NCBI RefSeq assembly: GCF_000002985.6
Contig: NC_003280.10
Coordinates: 10,784,501 to 10,848,500, forward strand
Direction of reading: 5' to 3'
Length of the DNA stretch: 64,000 nucleotides
Source: Caenorhabditis elegans
Taxonomy: Eukaryota > Nematoda > Chromadorea > Rhabditida > Rhabditidae
The notes under the pieces were generated by a model. The model was not told the DNA's origin. It ran no database searches and saw only the letters and a program-made list of their open reading frames with translations. The translations under genes and the position numbers were made by a program. Below are positions 11,789 to 25,289 of this stretch, piece after piece; the first letter of the stretch is position 1; each line of letters opens with the position of its first letter.

Positions 11789-12393
11789 TGGGAACTGAAA
11801 GAATTATTTGAATAATTTTTTTTTAACGGGTTTTTTAAAATTAAATTTTATAAAAAAAATTAAATTTAAAAAAAACTTCATCGATTGTAAATAATTTTCT
11901 GAAATTAAAAATTGAAGAAAATGAGAAAAATCGATAAAAGAATCTCTACAGTATTTTTAAAGGCACACACCCACACACAATTTTCAATGTCATTCGTGCC
12001 GAGACCATTCTGCAATAATGCGCCCTTCTTTAAACTCATAGAAGTGAATTTGTTTAATCGATGTTTTTCAGTCAATAAAGCCTCATTTTTTGAAAAAATA
12101 TTTTTTTCGAGTATTAGCAACTCGTCTTCTATAATCGACAATATAAAAATATGAGTTTTCTTCATTTCAATTCATAGAATCAGTTTTGAATGGGAATGGA
12201 ATGGACGGGAAGAAGGGAAGGAAAAATGTCCGAAAATTGAGAATACACCGAAATAAATAAAATTATTTTGAGAACGAAAAACCGTGAGAAACGAAACTGT
12301 TTTCAGAAATTCGAAAAAGAAGGATACACAACAAAAGAAAAAAATGGTGAAATAAAACAGAAAAATGGGCGATATTTCCAATGAGCAAAAAGA
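11789..12393. other. Spacer between npp-19 and set-14
   Basis: About 600 bases of AT-rich sequence with no supported gene. Overlapping short open frames near 11905-12381 show no domain or splice structure. The npp-19 3' UTR presumably occupies the right part. I found no clear minus-strand AATAAA. Confidence 0.4.
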
Positions 12394-13976
12394 TTAGTTG
12401 AGTCCGATCGTGTTCCAGAACTTGTTGAGCAATCCGTCAGGTGCCTTGCGAACCGATGGGGTTCCCTGTAAAATCTTTTTTAATTGGTTAGAAGGATTGA
12501 ATCAATGAAATGCTTACGTTTGTTCTTTGATCGGCAGCCAATGGTCTCATTCCGACACCAGAACGGACGGAAATACGAGAAGAACTGAAAACATAAACAA
12601 TTTTTTGTGGAAATATTAATTGAATTGTGAAAAATTAACTTTTTCTTTTTCACATTTTCAAAGTGGAGTAGCGCTAGACTACAAACTACAAACTTCGCTT
12701 TAGCAGATTCAAGTATAAAATTTAGATTTTTATGAATTTTTTACTAAAAATTTCTAATCATACTTGAGCGAGTTATTTGCATCAAAAACATTCGACGAGT
12801 TGAGCACACTGTTCTCATTGTGATTAACTGATTGATCGGCCATATCGTTCTCCACAAATGAGTTATACATGGAAGCAGATCGGTTTGCAGCTGCAGCAAT
12901 GTTAGATGATCGAGCAACAATTCCGGATGCTGAGCCGTTGATCACGTCCTGTAAATTTTAAAATTAAAATAAAAAATAAATATATCCTTTTTACTTACCT
13001 TATTTGTGCACTGAACGACTCCAATAAATGTATCCTGATCGAGGAGAGTTCCGTTTCGAGAAATAGCTTGTTGAGCGTGTGTGACACACGAATAGCGCAT
13101 ATGTATGAAGTTTCCTTTTGATGGAGTCTGATGACTAACTACTTCCCCGTGCCGCGAGAATAAATTCAACAAAATCGACACTTGGCTTGGCTGAAATCCA
13201 AAAACAGTGACCCAGGTATCAGCTGCGTCGGCTTCTTCTTCCATTGGTTGTTCTTCTGCTTCAGCCAACCTGGATGTGACTCGTTGAGTGATTGGAGTGG
13301 AAAGTGGTGTTGATCTGGCAGTGAATGTATTTCGTCTGGAGATCTTTTTCGCTGGTTCAACTTTGTCGCGAAGAGATCGAAGAGGTGGTGCTGAAAATCA
13401 ATTTTATTTTAAATATTCGCGAAAAAATGTAAATTCTAACCATGCATCGCTTGACCACCGAAAGATGATGTCTGAATCGACTGAGGAGCTGGCTTTGTCG
13501 GCGCCGAAAATGATGAATTTCCTCCGAAAGACAAGTTGGCAGGTGTATTCTGTGTTTGTGCCGCCGACTTTTCACCAGATTGCACCAAAGATGGAGACCA
13601 ATGAACTGATTTAGAGCCCGGTGTATCCTTCAAATGCTGCGGCACTGCCGGTGCAGAAACAGCGAAAATATCCGAACATGGTGCCGATGCAGTGTTGAGC
13701 GGGCTAGCGGTGTCTAAATAATTATCATATTTTTGAGAAAACTTAAGATAAACTTTACTTACACGAAGATGGAACAGTTGCCTTTCGCTTTCCGAAAAGA
13801 AGTGCCGGCGTAGACTGTTCAACTGGTGTCCCGAAGCTAAAATTAGATTTTTAGTATTAAAAACTGGTTTTTTTTTTGCAAAATAAGAAACAAATTACTC
13901 ACTTTGAAATACTAGAATTGTTGAGATCCATTGAGTTATGCCTTCCGGATGTATTTTGGTTAAGATGCGAGAACAT
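12394..13976 (-). CDS. npp-19: NPP-19, Nup35/Nup53-type nucleoporin
   Basis: Exons in transcript order are 13976-13903, 13836-13763, 13713-13441, 13390-12999, 12948-12764, 12584-12518 and 12465-12394, giving about 378 residues. The Nup53-type RRM lies at about residues 195-270 and includes [20 protein letters not shown] and a DQDTFIGV stretch. This RRM normally dimerises rather than binding RNA. The N-terminal part has scattered FG dipeptides and is Ser/Pro-rich. The last exon encodes a short amphipathic segment ([12 protein letters not shown]) resembling the C-terminal membrane-binding helix of Nup53. The protein is a linker nucleoporin needed for pore and envelope assembly. The start follows the acceptor AAATTCAG by three bases. 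Confidence 0.94.
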
Positions 13977-16284
13977 GGCCTGAATTTCGAAATAAAATGC
14001 TTTTTAATTAAAAATTTAAGCAATAAACAAGTTTTTCAAATTTAAAATAAAGAAAGAATTGAAAAATACCGCTTTTTTAAAGTGGAAAACAGGTTCGAAA
14101 AGTTCCAAGAAAAAACATTTTTGTTTGAAAAATCAAAGTCCGCAACGACAAAACACGCAAAGCTACGCGCAATTGCGGACTTGAAAATGGAGGGAGTTTA
14201 AAATAGGGTTTTTGTGGTGAAAGTTTGCTGGGAGGTTTTCTGCGGGAAATAAAGAGAAAATTTTTTTTCTCTGATCGGATGTTTTGTAATTTTGATGAAG
14301 TCGATTTTCTGTTTGAACTTTGATTTTTTTTCTTCAACACTAGACACTGAAAAAAGTGAAATTCGTGTATGGGTTACTGTATAATACCGCCGACCCCTAT
14401 AGTACATACCTATCCATAAAATATTGAATTCTAAAAAATTCTAGAAATTTAATTACACATTTCAGATGTTTTTGTTTTTATTTCCCTTTGACCTACTCCC
14501 TCGTCTAATTTTCGTTTTCAAATTTCAACGAGCACCACTCGTTTCTTCTCACTCCTCCTCGTTTTAATTGCAAAAAAAAACGGAGAAAATTGAGAAATGC
14601 ACGACGACGGGGTCCCCCATTTAATTAAATTCCTTTTCTGTGTCGTCGACCTTTTTTTGTTGACCACACAGAGCACAACGTTCGGAGAGCTTCTTCCCGC
14701 CTCTTCATCAAATAAAATGAGAATTCATTCCTTTTTTGGGAAAGAAAAATGTTTCGTCGCGCACGACTATATAGCCCCCTGTGTCGTATAATATTTGCGG
14801 GTTGGTCAAAATGAGAAAGAAAAAAAACCAAAAGATGATGAATTGAATGAAAATTGTATTTAATATTAGTTTTCGGACCGAACCGGATGTAATTTATTTT
14901 CAGAAAATGTGGTTGGTTCTGACTGGAGCAGAAGTGGCGACCTGATGATGTAGTCAAACTTGCGCGTCAAATTTGGTGTTTTCGCCCCGCCTCTTAGAAG
15001 ATGAGATTTTGATTTTTGAACTGAAACTTTCAAACTGTGATTCCCATAAAACCGTACGGAAATTACAATTTCCGTACTGTTACAAAACAAATTTTGGGAT
15101 AGAGGGAATTATTACGTAGACGTCAAAATTGGGAAAATTTCGTAAAATCTTAGGTCTCGCCACGCCGAGTTACTGTAACTCGTCTCCATTTACGGGTAGC
15201 ATAGTATCATAATTTTCAGATTTAATCGAAAATTGCTGTCAAGAATTTGAATATAATATTAAAAATGGCACAATATTGGTCCAGTTACAGTAACCCAATT
15301 TCAGCGTGGTGAGACCCGAAAACTTTCATCTTTAGACTACCACGTAATAACAGAAATTGAGAATAGAAAACGATGGTATTGGCCACACCCACATAACCGT
15401 GCGGAACTTGCAGATTTTGCAACCTCCGCAAGGTTCATTGAGCTCTCATTCTCATAACCGTGCGGAGGTTGCAAAATTTGCAATTTTCGCACACTCTTCT
15501 TCTCGTGGAGTACACATTCTCCGATTTCGAAATTTAAGAAAGTTTTTGGAGACGAGGTCACCTGGCAACGGGATCTATGAAGACTAGCGGAAGAACATTA
15601 TAGCAACGATTCGTTTTTTTTTCGGCAATGTGTCCCAAGTGCATCCCTTTCCATCATTTTTCTTTTTTTATTCTACTCATCGTTCCATTCCACTTTCTTG
15701 TGTGTACGACAGCATTCATTCAATCCTAATTGGATGTGATCCTTCTGTGCCCCCCTCACTCACTCAACAAGTTGCTCTCGACGCTTCTTTTTCACATTTT
15801 TCTTCCTCTCTTCTTTCCTTTTAAAAGCACTCTACAGGATGTGTTGATGATGATGATGATGTTTTCTTTTTTCTCTATCTCTTCTCAATGCTTTTGAGAT
15901 TTTTAATGAGTTCTAAAAATGGAAACGTGTGCAGCGCTAATAGAATTGAAAGCTCAACATTTTCATAATCACATTTTGTCTCAGGCCACCGAAATTAATA
16001 TTAATTGTAAATTCTATATTTAAGACAAAGTTGCTCCTTTACAACACTATATACATTTCTCGGCCATTTCCATAATTATATTTCCCTTCGAATCAAAAGA
16101 AAAAAAACGGAATGAAAAAGAGCATTTTAAAATGAGATTTGCATCTTATTTATTAGTGGTCTCTGAGTTTTTATAATAAACGAGTCAATGGGGATTATAC
16201 TACTGATGGAATGATCTGAATTTCTATGAAGCTGGGAGATCTCACTTGTCATTTGGAATGAGCATAGGTAAACGGAAACAGTTC

Positions 16285-16585
16285 GACGCCTACGTCATGC
16301 CTGCCTGCCTACACTCAAACCTTATGCCTATATATGTTTCTACACGCCTACTTCATACCTGCCTAACTATTCGCCTACTATATGCTTCTCGCCTGACTTG
16401 CCTAGATCATGCCAACCTAAGTACCTATCCTACCTACCTACCTACTTGCCCACCGCATGCCTACCTGTATGCGTACTTACTTGCCTACATTCCTTTCATG
16501 CCTACCTACGTGCCTATACGCCTATTTTGGACCTTGCCGGCTTGTTTGTTATCTGTCTGCTTCATGCCTGTCTACCTACGTACGA
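16285..16585 (+). repeat. Degenerate CCTAC/GCCTGCC-rich low-complexity repeat
   Basis: About 300 bases built of short units such as TGCCTACCTAC and TGCCTGCC. It is open in several frames, which is a consequence of its composition rather than coding. Shorter patches of the same type occur at 21818-21855 (CTACCTGCCTGCCTGCCTGC) and near 33738-33760. Confidence 0.7.
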
Positions 16586-19500
16586 ATAAAATATAAGAAA
16601 ATGTTTCCATTCTATGATTGTGGCCGAGTTTTCTGCTTCCACGGCCACGTAGTTAAAGTCTACCAGTATTTGGAACATCAGTGCACAACACATTCAGAAA
16701 CATTGCAATTTCTAGTACAACGTCAGAATTCCCTTCCGAATTAGTTTTGCTCGGCCACGCCGCATAGCAAAAAATAAATAATTGATGACTGTTGTAATAA
16801 TGGACTGAACAAAATAAAAGAACACATTTAAACATTATTTTATGTACATTTGATGACTAATGTGCCGGTCAAACAATATTTCAAAGTGTTATTGTAAACT
16901 AGACAGTTAAGTGCATTGTTATCAAATGATAAATTATTGAGCAATCGATAATTGCCATTTTGTAGGTTTTACGTTTTTAGAAGGGTTGTTAACACGGTTT
17001 TTTATTTATTGAACTTCATGAATTGGGTTTTCTGAGCTACTACATGTTTTAAAGAAACACTCTTTACAGAAAAAAAAAGTTATCGTACTTACAAAATTTA
17101 GTTGTAATTTTTTTGACCGGCCCATTTTTTCAGGTGACAGAATAATTTTTCAGATCACACTTTCAACATTTTGGAAATAATTTGGAAAATAAACGTCTTC
17201 TTGTTTACTTCAACTTGCTTTTTGTACAATATAACAACTTGTCAACAAAATTTTTGAATTAAAGGTTACCTTTTTGATCTTCAAATATATATTTCTTGTT
17301 TTCCCATTTCTATATAGCTTCTACAATTTAAAAACCATTAGTGATTTATTTGTCCCACCCACACAATAATAATGTTCTTTGTCCTTTACCGTTCGTCCCG
17401 CCCATTTTCTTGCTCTTCTCCCCCAATTCCAGCCGCATCCATTTGCCCTCCACTCAAATTCATTGAACCATTGAAAATTTTTGGACGTTGCTTGCTTGCA
17501 GTATTCGAATCTCCGGGTTCTTTTTTTAGTTGGTTCTTCCGTTTTTTTTTTTTTGCTTCTTTCACGACTAAATTCGAATGATGTGGAAAATGCGTAGTGT
17601 AAAAGGGAAATTGAGCGTCGGTTGACTTGTTTGAGAGCAATTGGTAAAGGTTTATGACTTTTGGATTTTAAAATTTCTTACCGGAAGAGTTGTAAATTTA
17701 GATTTGAATTAATGGTGGGTGGCAATCGAAAACTTCGGCTTTTGAATTTTTTTTGAATTTTAAAATTTTACACAACTTTAAAAAAAAATTCAATACTAGT
17801 CTCTATGTAGAAATAATTCTGTATGTAAAAATATAGAGGGAATCATAACAAAAAATGTTTTTGCAAAAAGCTTTTTTCTTACCAAATAATTAACAAATTA
17901 GAAAACATTCAGGACTTTGCAATTCATAATTCTGATAAGAGATTAACATGATCTGTTTTTATTTACTTCTTTCTTTATTCTTTATTGGTTTCCTTCTTAT
18001 TTATTATTTTGGTCCAGAACATCTGCCCAGCAAATTATATTTATTTTTGTGCGAACACATACCAAATTTCATAACAAATATCAGTTGATTAAAAACTTGT
18101 AGACACCTGGGCGCGCCGTTGATTAACTGATAAGAACCAACATTTTATTTTATTTTCATTAATCAAAAAAATGTATATGATGAAATGATTTTGAATGTCG
18201 TTAGAAACAAAATGAATATGAGACGGGAATAGTGTGTTGGGTGTGCAAACATGATGAATCAGCTTCTTTTCTCAATGTGCCGCATATTCATTTATTCGCG
18301 TTTTTTGTAATGAAATTAGTATTCAAATGGTAGCTGCTTCCGGTTCTAAATTTTGTTTATAAAATGAACATGTCATTTTAGTTGTTGTTGAATTCTTCTT
18401 GCTAGTTGCCAAAACATATACCGCTTCTTTACTTTGAAAGGTTATATCTCGGTTCGCTTCAAAGATATTAATAAATAATCAACTGTAAATCTATAGAAAA
18501 AGAACTAACAAATTATTTTTCAGTTGACAATTTTTGAATAGAACAAACGATAACTAAGATATAAACTGCCAAAGTTGAACAATCGGGTGCAATAATAAAA
18601 GAGGAAATACGGTAATTGAAACATAGGAAACCGTACCCAGGTTGCAAAAACTGCATTTCCTGCACAGTTTTTTTTTGAATGAACCTACCATGCAGCTGGA
18701 AGCCCTTCAGAAAAGTAGAATTTCTAAAAAAAAATTATGTTTCGTGTATGATATAAACATATCACAAGACAAAAAATGTTTGGGCTTTTCAGATGTATCC
18801 TGTGATGTTCTTTTATAAAATTTTCAAATCTACAATCAAAAATCCCATATTACTCACGTTATCAATAGGCTATTTGCATGTTTACTCTCCACAATTGAAA
18901 ACTACTAATGAAGTGGGAGGAATTGTTAATCTCTATTTGGATTAATTTCATAAAGATAATCTCTTCCTTCATTTACTATTATTGTTACATATTTATCACT
19001 TTTAAAAATATATAATATATTTACATTTTTGCTCTGTCAGAAATCATCTCGTTTAGTCATCATCAGATTTGCCGACATAAAAAACCATTTCCAAAATTTT
19101 CCCAGGCTTGTCACATGTTTCCCAAATCAATTTGTGTGTACGCTCAAATGTATCACAAAAATTTTGAGACGAGATAATTGAATTTCTTTGGGGGTGGGAA
19201 AATCGCGTGGTTTATGATCGGCAAATCGCAGCAAAAAATGATTTGATCTGGAACTTGTGATTTTTTTCCAGAAAAATTAGCTGGAGAGTAGAAAGTTTAT
19301 GGCTAGGGTGAAATAGATATATGTTCTGAAATGATTTCCAAAATATGTCAATAAGAACATACAATTGAAACTTGCAAAAAGCCTTCTTTTTTTGGAAACA
19401 TGGGCTCTTCTAAAATTCGTTAGCTCTAGGAACTGTCCTCAGTTTGCAAGAGTTTCAAAAGTTGTGCACAGTTCTCTAGATTTCCCTGGCCTAGAACATT

Positions 19501-19803
19501 TTCTCCCTAATACGTAGTTAAACTTTGACGACCTATATCTCAGTTGTCATTTGTCCTACACAAAAATTGTAAACTGACAAAATATTTCTTAAATTTTTTT
19601 CTATTGTTTGTAAAAGATCACTTATTGATATCTTCAAAATGAACCAAGATATAACCTTCCAAAGTAAGGTACTGCCAAATTATTAAGTCTCTTTCTTCGG
19701 CAGTTGTCTTTAGCATTTTTTTAAGTGCTCGTAATTACAACATACACTTATAATATTCCCAGAGCATCAAGATTTGTCTAATTGGACCATTGACACCTGT
19801 CTT

Positions 19804-19817
19804 CCCCCCCCCCCCCC
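19804..19817 (+). repeat. C14 homopolymer tract
   Basis: Fourteen consecutive cytosines, read as a G14 tract on the minus strand. Long G tracts can form quadruplexes and are known deletion hot spots in C. elegans lacking the DOG-1 (FANCJ) helicase. Confidence 0.9.
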
Positions 19818-21238
19818 ACGCCTTAATCCCAGATCTGTTTCTTCCAATTACCAGGTTGTCAAATTTCTGTGTTCCATCCCGCCTGCCTACATCGACCATC
19901 GGTGCAATTTTTTCCTTACCTAATCCCTTTCAGAATGCTCTCCCTTTTCTCTCTCCTTAACTAATATATTGCAACTCTCATTAGTCTCACTACTTCGTTT
20001 TCGGCCGGGTTTATTAGTATTCTCACTTGGCTCCGCCCCTTCTGTCCTAGTTTTGCGATCTGTGTTTGATGTGCTCGATGAGCTATTGCTTTTCGAGAAA
20101 AGAGTAGATTTCTATCTCTTCTTTTTTTGCTGCTTTTGCTCTCGTTTTCCTTAAATTTTTAATTAAAGCGAAAAGAAATGAACACACACACACACACTCA
20201 CACATCCACGTCAATTGAAATTGGCGCTCGAGTGCTCCATGCTCCAAGAGCATCATTTACTTTGGCCACTTGACACTACTGTGAATGACACATTTATTGC
20301 ACCCAATTATCCTTTAGCAGTTACATCCAATTTAAATCCTTTTTTTTGTTTGGAAAATGTTGATTTATAGGATGAAATTTTTACGATTAAATTGAGGGGA
20401 ATTTATAGATTTTCTCTCTTTATTGGTAACCTTTTATCACACTTTCAAAGTTTCCAACTGGTATTTCTGCAAAAAAAAACATAGTTTTTAGTAGTTTTGT
20501 TATTGTTATGTAGTGCACGATTTTTTTAAGTTTTACCAGACCCTGACCAATCAGCGATGTCGGCCACGCCCTTCGCGCCTCTCTGATTGGCCGGGTTCCG
20601 CGAAATTCAAATTTCGGCCAATCGAGAAAATACTTATTCAAATTTTAGCCTGAAATAAACTGATCTTGATGGAGTTTTTTGCTTTTTCAGAAGTAATATT
20701 TTATTATTTTACTAATTCTTTTAATTTTACTACCAAATAGTTAGATTTTATTCAAAATTTTAAATAACTCTTCTACAGTGTGTACAAATTTTTTTCAACG
20801 AACCTACATGTTCGTACATTTTCCCCCACATACATTTGCACTCCAAAAATGCTCTCAATTCATGATTTCTGATTCTTAAAAATCGCAAGAAAAATGCATC
20901 GAAAAGGGGGACAAACTTTGAGACTTTACACACATTTCCTACTTCATCTCTCCCCCCACCACCACTCATTTCTTGACTCGATTTGGCAGAGAAAGGTGGC
21001 TCACTTCTTTTTGCATATGTGATCACACGGGCTTTTTCACTTTTTTTTTGCTCGGAATTCTATTTTTGGAACATTTATTAGTTATTGGTTTTCATTAAGA
21101 TCAAGAATTTCGAATAAGAAATTTTTGAAGTTACTCAGAATTACGTTCAGATATATGTACAAGGTTGCATTTCTTTATCGTGAATTTTTTTCAAACCCTA
21201 TTTTCATTTGACCCTTTTTTTTCAAAAAAAAATTCCAG

Positions 21239-23766
21239 ATGGTTCATCCCTCGTCAGCATTTCACCCGTACACCCGTCCAATTCCCACCACTTCCGGTCA
21301 TGATTTGCCAGTTGATGATAGTCTCAGGTAGGTCATAGTGTGTACATGTATATTTTGATCTTTTCATGTGATATATTAGATTTTGATATCTCATAATCTA
21401 AGCGGATTAGACATTGATTTGAGTTGATGTTTCACACGGCTTCACATGTTGACCTGAGTTATTTTGAAGTTGACGAAACAAAAAGTCGTTCGATCAAATA
21501 TTTTTAAAATAAAATTTCAATAATAGGCTTTTTGAAAAGATTCAAAAATCAAGCAAATAATCATCAGATGTCTAGAGCTCTCTAGAACTCTAGAATAGAA
21601 TCTCTATGTAGAACATAATAATTTTCAATAAATCCAATCAACTACTACAACTTGTAATGGCATCATAATTCAATTCATCTACTATATCAAATATCAGCTG
21701 CCACCTGATTTTACATATAAACTACTAAATTTTTGATTAAATCGAAACAGATCAAACAACGTTTTGAGCTGTTTGTAAATTTGGAGGGAAAGGAAAAAAG
21801 CCAGGCGGGCTTATCCGCCTATCTCATGCCTACCTGCCTGCCTGCCTGCTTGCTTAAATCAGACCTACCACATTTGACAAATTTTTCCAAAAGTCAACCA
21901 CAACAAATATATGAGCTCGCAAACAAAAAGTGTCTTATTTGTCCAAACTCCTAATGTGTATACTTGTTATTTTGTATGTCATCAAAAACTAATTAAAACT
22001 CGCCGCGTGCAAATAACAACACATATACATGTGAGGAGCAGCACGAAAGTGACAACTCTCATCTTATTTCTAATTATTTATGTGTCTCCAACCTCACTTC
22101 CGAGGGCATTTCTTCTCCGTCAGATTATGATGACTACGAGGGGGTATCTAATAATTCTGGATATATATATTTATAAATTGAAGAAATATATAGATATCTG
22201 AACTAAGTATATACATATATATGCATATCTTCTAAAAATAGATTGGAAAAAAAGATCAACAAAATGCTCCATGGTGCTTCAGGCAATTTGAGCTTTTTCT
22301 TTTAGCTTTAGTCGGGGAAATTATGAAAGCATTATAGAATATAACTGAACTTTAAAGGTACCTAGATAATTATCAATTACTTTTTTTCGGCTGTTAGTTC
22401 AAATTCATTCAACACATCACTCTTCAAAAAACTTTGCTCCAAGGAAATAATACCTGCTTTATCCGATATCCTCTACCTTTTTTAATTCAACAAGTATTTT
22501 GATCTGAGTCGAGTTAATCAAAAATTTGCATTTATAGTTACTAATGTCAGTAGTCGGCAGCTGATATTTTGTATAGTAGACGATAATTGAATTATGATGC
22601 CATGACAAGTAAGTTGAATTGGATTTATTATGGGAATTTGTATCAAAAAAGAACGATGAAAATGTTCGGGATTATATTGAATTGAATATATTACTACAAC
22701 TACACCTTGAGTGAATAGGCTTTAATTTAACGTTCCGCGGGAAGTATGAAGTAAGGATTAGGATTATAAAAAAGTTTTATGATCAGACCAAATAAGACCA
22801 GGGATGCGCGACAATCGGAAATTTCCGGCAATCGGCAATTTCGGAATTTGCCGGCTTTGGAAATTTCCGAAAGGTCAATTTTTGCGACTCATACCATTGA
22901 AACTTACTGATCTTTCAGGTTACTGCTCTCTGCTGAAGCCCTCATAGCATTAGCTCAACTCCAAGATGCATCGAAGATCTTGCCATCATATGAGCCAGTC
23001 AAGGATTTTTCTCCACAACTTCTTCCAGCAATGACTCCAACGCCGATTATAGCAACACCTTCGATTCCTGAGCAACCACAGCCACTTCAGTCTCCAAGTG
23101 CTCCAAATGAAAAGTCACGAAGAAAAAGAACAACGTTCTCACCAGAACAAGCAACTCGTCTTGAAGCGGTTAGTTCCAAGATCTCCAACTTTCAACGATT
23201 TACCTATATATTTCAGGAATACATTGGTGACAGTTACATGGCCCGGGAGAAGCGTCATTTGTTGGCTCAATCCTTAAAACTCTCAGAAAACCAAGTGAAG
23301 ACATGGTTCCAGAATCGAAGAGCAAAGGATAAACGAGATAGAAAATCGGAGAAGTTAGTTGTACTTGTGATTAATCTAATCTTTTCTTATCTTAATAAAT
23401 TTCAGTGCATCAAACCACACTTCCAACTCAAGACGGTCATCCCCATCTCGAAAGTCTTCATCCGACTCCACACCAACTCCAACTCAAGCCACCCAATTCG
23501 ACATGCCGACTCAAATTCAAACTGCTAGCCCTCCAACTACCGCTGACTCTGCGATTTTTCCACCGACTTCCCCAGAAAGCATTATTCAAAAAATTGAGCA
23601 GTTCCCAAGCAATCAGATTCTTCCCAACTTTGATATCCTTCAAACTTATTTGCAATCTTTGTCAAGCTCTCAGATCCCACTTCAATTTGTACCCTCAACT
23701 CCTCCATTATTCGACCCAAATATGCTTGTAAATTTCCAGTCACCTTTGCAATCGGCAATTATTTGA
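21239..23766 (+). CDS. ceh-62: CEH-62, homeodomain transcription factor
   Basis: Exons 21239-21327, 22919-23168, 23217-23353 and 23406-23766 join in phase to 278 residues. The homeodomain, at about residues 90-150, begins RRKRTTFSPEQ and ends with recognition helix 3, NQVKTWFQNRRAKDKRDR. It is therefore a canonical DNA-binding homeodomain with the invariant W, F, N and R residues. The homeodomain is split by a short intron after LEA. Flanking parts are Ser/Thr/Pro-rich and otherwise featureless. The ATG directly abuts the acceptor AATTCCAG, so the start is probably trans-spliced. The first intron is 1.6 kb and could carry regulatory sequence. Assignment to ceh-62 rests on my recollection of the locus; the homeobox call itself is secure. 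Confidence 0.9.
22800..22885. repeat. CGGCAAATT-type palindromic repeat fragment
   Basis: Interleaved GGCAATCGGCAATTT and AATTTGCCGG motifs in ceh-62 intron 1, just upstream of exon 2. This is a member of a dispersed family seen also at 24200-24550, 25365-25590, 52110-52345 and 54530-54640. Confidence 0.6.
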
Positions 23767-24811
23767 ATTTTGATTTAGATTAGGAAATCATTAGATAACT
23801 GTATCGTTTATTGGAATCTCGGCAGAATATTGTTTTCATTTTCATATTTTGCTAATCTATCATATTTTAATTCGGGTTACTTTTCCCTTTGATTTTATAT
23901 TCATATTTGTCACCTAATTTTTGTAAATCTCAATCGTTTGAATTTGGAATTTTTTTTGTCTGCTGACAAAATTTTTTTTAATTTGAATTTTTTCCACTTC
24001 CGATGGCTCGACCCTATTTTTGTCCCTGTTCTGTGCTTTCCGTCGCTTAGTTATTATTTTTCAATAACTTGGCGAAATTAATTTGTTTTTGGAATAAATT
24101 ATTTCAGTTTTTTTAAGTGTTTCGATTTGTTAACAGTTTCAGTAAAGGTTTTGGTGAATTTTTGAAAAAATTATAATTTTTAGATAGTTACAGTACATAC
24201 CATGGGTGTGCGGCGAATTTGCCGAAATTTCCGTTTACCGACCTCGGCAAATTTCAAAACAGTAGATTTGCCGAATAATTGTTTTTTAATTTTGACCAAA
24301 ACTGTTGATTTTGTTCCAAAAAAGCTAGTGGAACAACATGAAATTGGGGCATTTTGAATTTTATGCTGGCATACTACACGGGCTGTATTCAAAAATCTAA
24401 CGTATCATAAGAATTCAGAATTTTTCGGTGCTCCAAAAACATCAAGAAATATCGAATTTTTCCAAGTTTGTTTATCCCGGCAAATTTGCCAAACTTGTAG
24501 AGTTTGCCGAACTTGGCAACTTTAAAAATTTGCCGTAAAGCCTGGTACACTATGCATAACTCAATTTATACGAAATTAATTAATAGATTCATCTGAAACA
24601 GACCTCGAACTCTTTCACGTGATAAAATGTAGAATTCTCTAGAGATCATCATCGTCTACAAAATACAAACAAACCAACGGCGGTTCCATCAATTAGGGTC
24701 TTTTGCAGCGGTGAAACAAACTCCTTATTTGAGCAGCTTTATCATGTCATTTTTGAATTCTCGCAATCCGAAACTTGTTCAGTTTCATTTCAACGCAACT
24801 CAGCTAGCAAC
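23767..24811. other. Intergenic region ceh-62 to first peptide gene, with palindromic repeat
   Basis: The left part is probably the ceh-62 3' UTR. From about 24200 to 24550 there is a long imperfect palindrome rich in GGCAAATTTGCC units. The last 250 bases before 24812 should hold the promoter of the small secreted-peptide gene. No coding sequence is supported. Confidence 0.5.
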
Positions 24812-25289
24812 ATGAGATCCCTTCTCATTTTCGTCTTTTTTGCAACCATTTTTGCCGTTGATGGTAGGTTTTTTTTGTTGGAAAAGTTAGACTTAATAAG
24901 CTCTTTGTTCAGAAGCTGTGTTACAAATTGTCTTAAAATTTCGTATATAACTCAAAATGGATTCATAGTATTTCTATTATTAGTAAAAATTATTTAATTT
25001 CAGCTCAATACGATTCGGCCGACTCATCTCAATCGGAAGATCTTCCAGATATTGCTCCAGAATCCGTGTCTTCAGAAGAAATAATTGAGGTGAGGTAAAA
25101 GTGAATTTGAAGTTTTAACATGATCCTTTAATGGCATAAACTATTTTTTTCCAGGTGGATGTAAACATTGAGGGCTCCGGATCTGGAGATGGACCAATAA
25201 TTGATCAAGTTCACATGTTCGGAATACTTCCAGGACCTGGAGATATTCGCAAAAAGAGAGGAATTCTGGAAATTCTTGGCAGAAAATGA
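24812..25289 (+). CDS. Small secreted prohormone-like protein, paralogue 1
   Basis: Exons 24812-24863, 25004-25089 and 25155-25289 encode 90 residues. The signal peptide covers residues 1-18 (MRSLLIFVFFATIFAVDA). An acidic, Ser-rich spacer follows (residues 19-65). The basic end reads GILPGPGDIRKKRGILEILGRK. KKR is a typical proprotein convertase site, and the final GILEILG-RK would leave a C-terminal glycine suitable for amidation. This layout is that of a neuropeptide-like or other secreted-peptide precursor. The gene at 26576 shares the three-exon structure, the phase of the first intron and the DIRKKRG motif, so the two are tandem paralogues. I know no named family for them. AATAAA lies near 25332. 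Confidence 0.8.

Larger units (their letters stand above)
13977..21238. other. Long gene-poor region between npp-19 and ceh-62
   Basis: About 7.3 kb between divergent genes, with no gene I can support. It holds short repeats: an inverted repeat with CGCCACGC/GCGTGGTGAGACC ends (about 15150-15315), a short duplication around GTGCGGAGGTTGC (15390-15480), a GAT microsatellite (15845-15861), a CCTAC/CCTGC-rich block (16290-16580), a C14 tract (19804-19817), a CA repeat (20182-20197) and paired CCAAT-like boxes in opposite orientation (20548-20605). It probably contains distal control sequence for ceh-62, since homeobox genes in worms often have long upstream regions; that is inference. Confidence 0.5.

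Noticed and set aside
16246-16596. Open frames of 116 and 95 residues on the plus strand
   Set aside because: They arise from the CCTAC/GCCTGCC low-complexity block, are open in several frames, and give Leu/Tyr/Pro/Thr-rich nonsense with no domain.
22980-23168. Start of ceh-62 at the first long open frame near 22980
   Set aside because: An upstream exon at 21239-21327, with ATG directly after an acceptor, joins in phase to an exon starting at 22919, giving a better 5' end.
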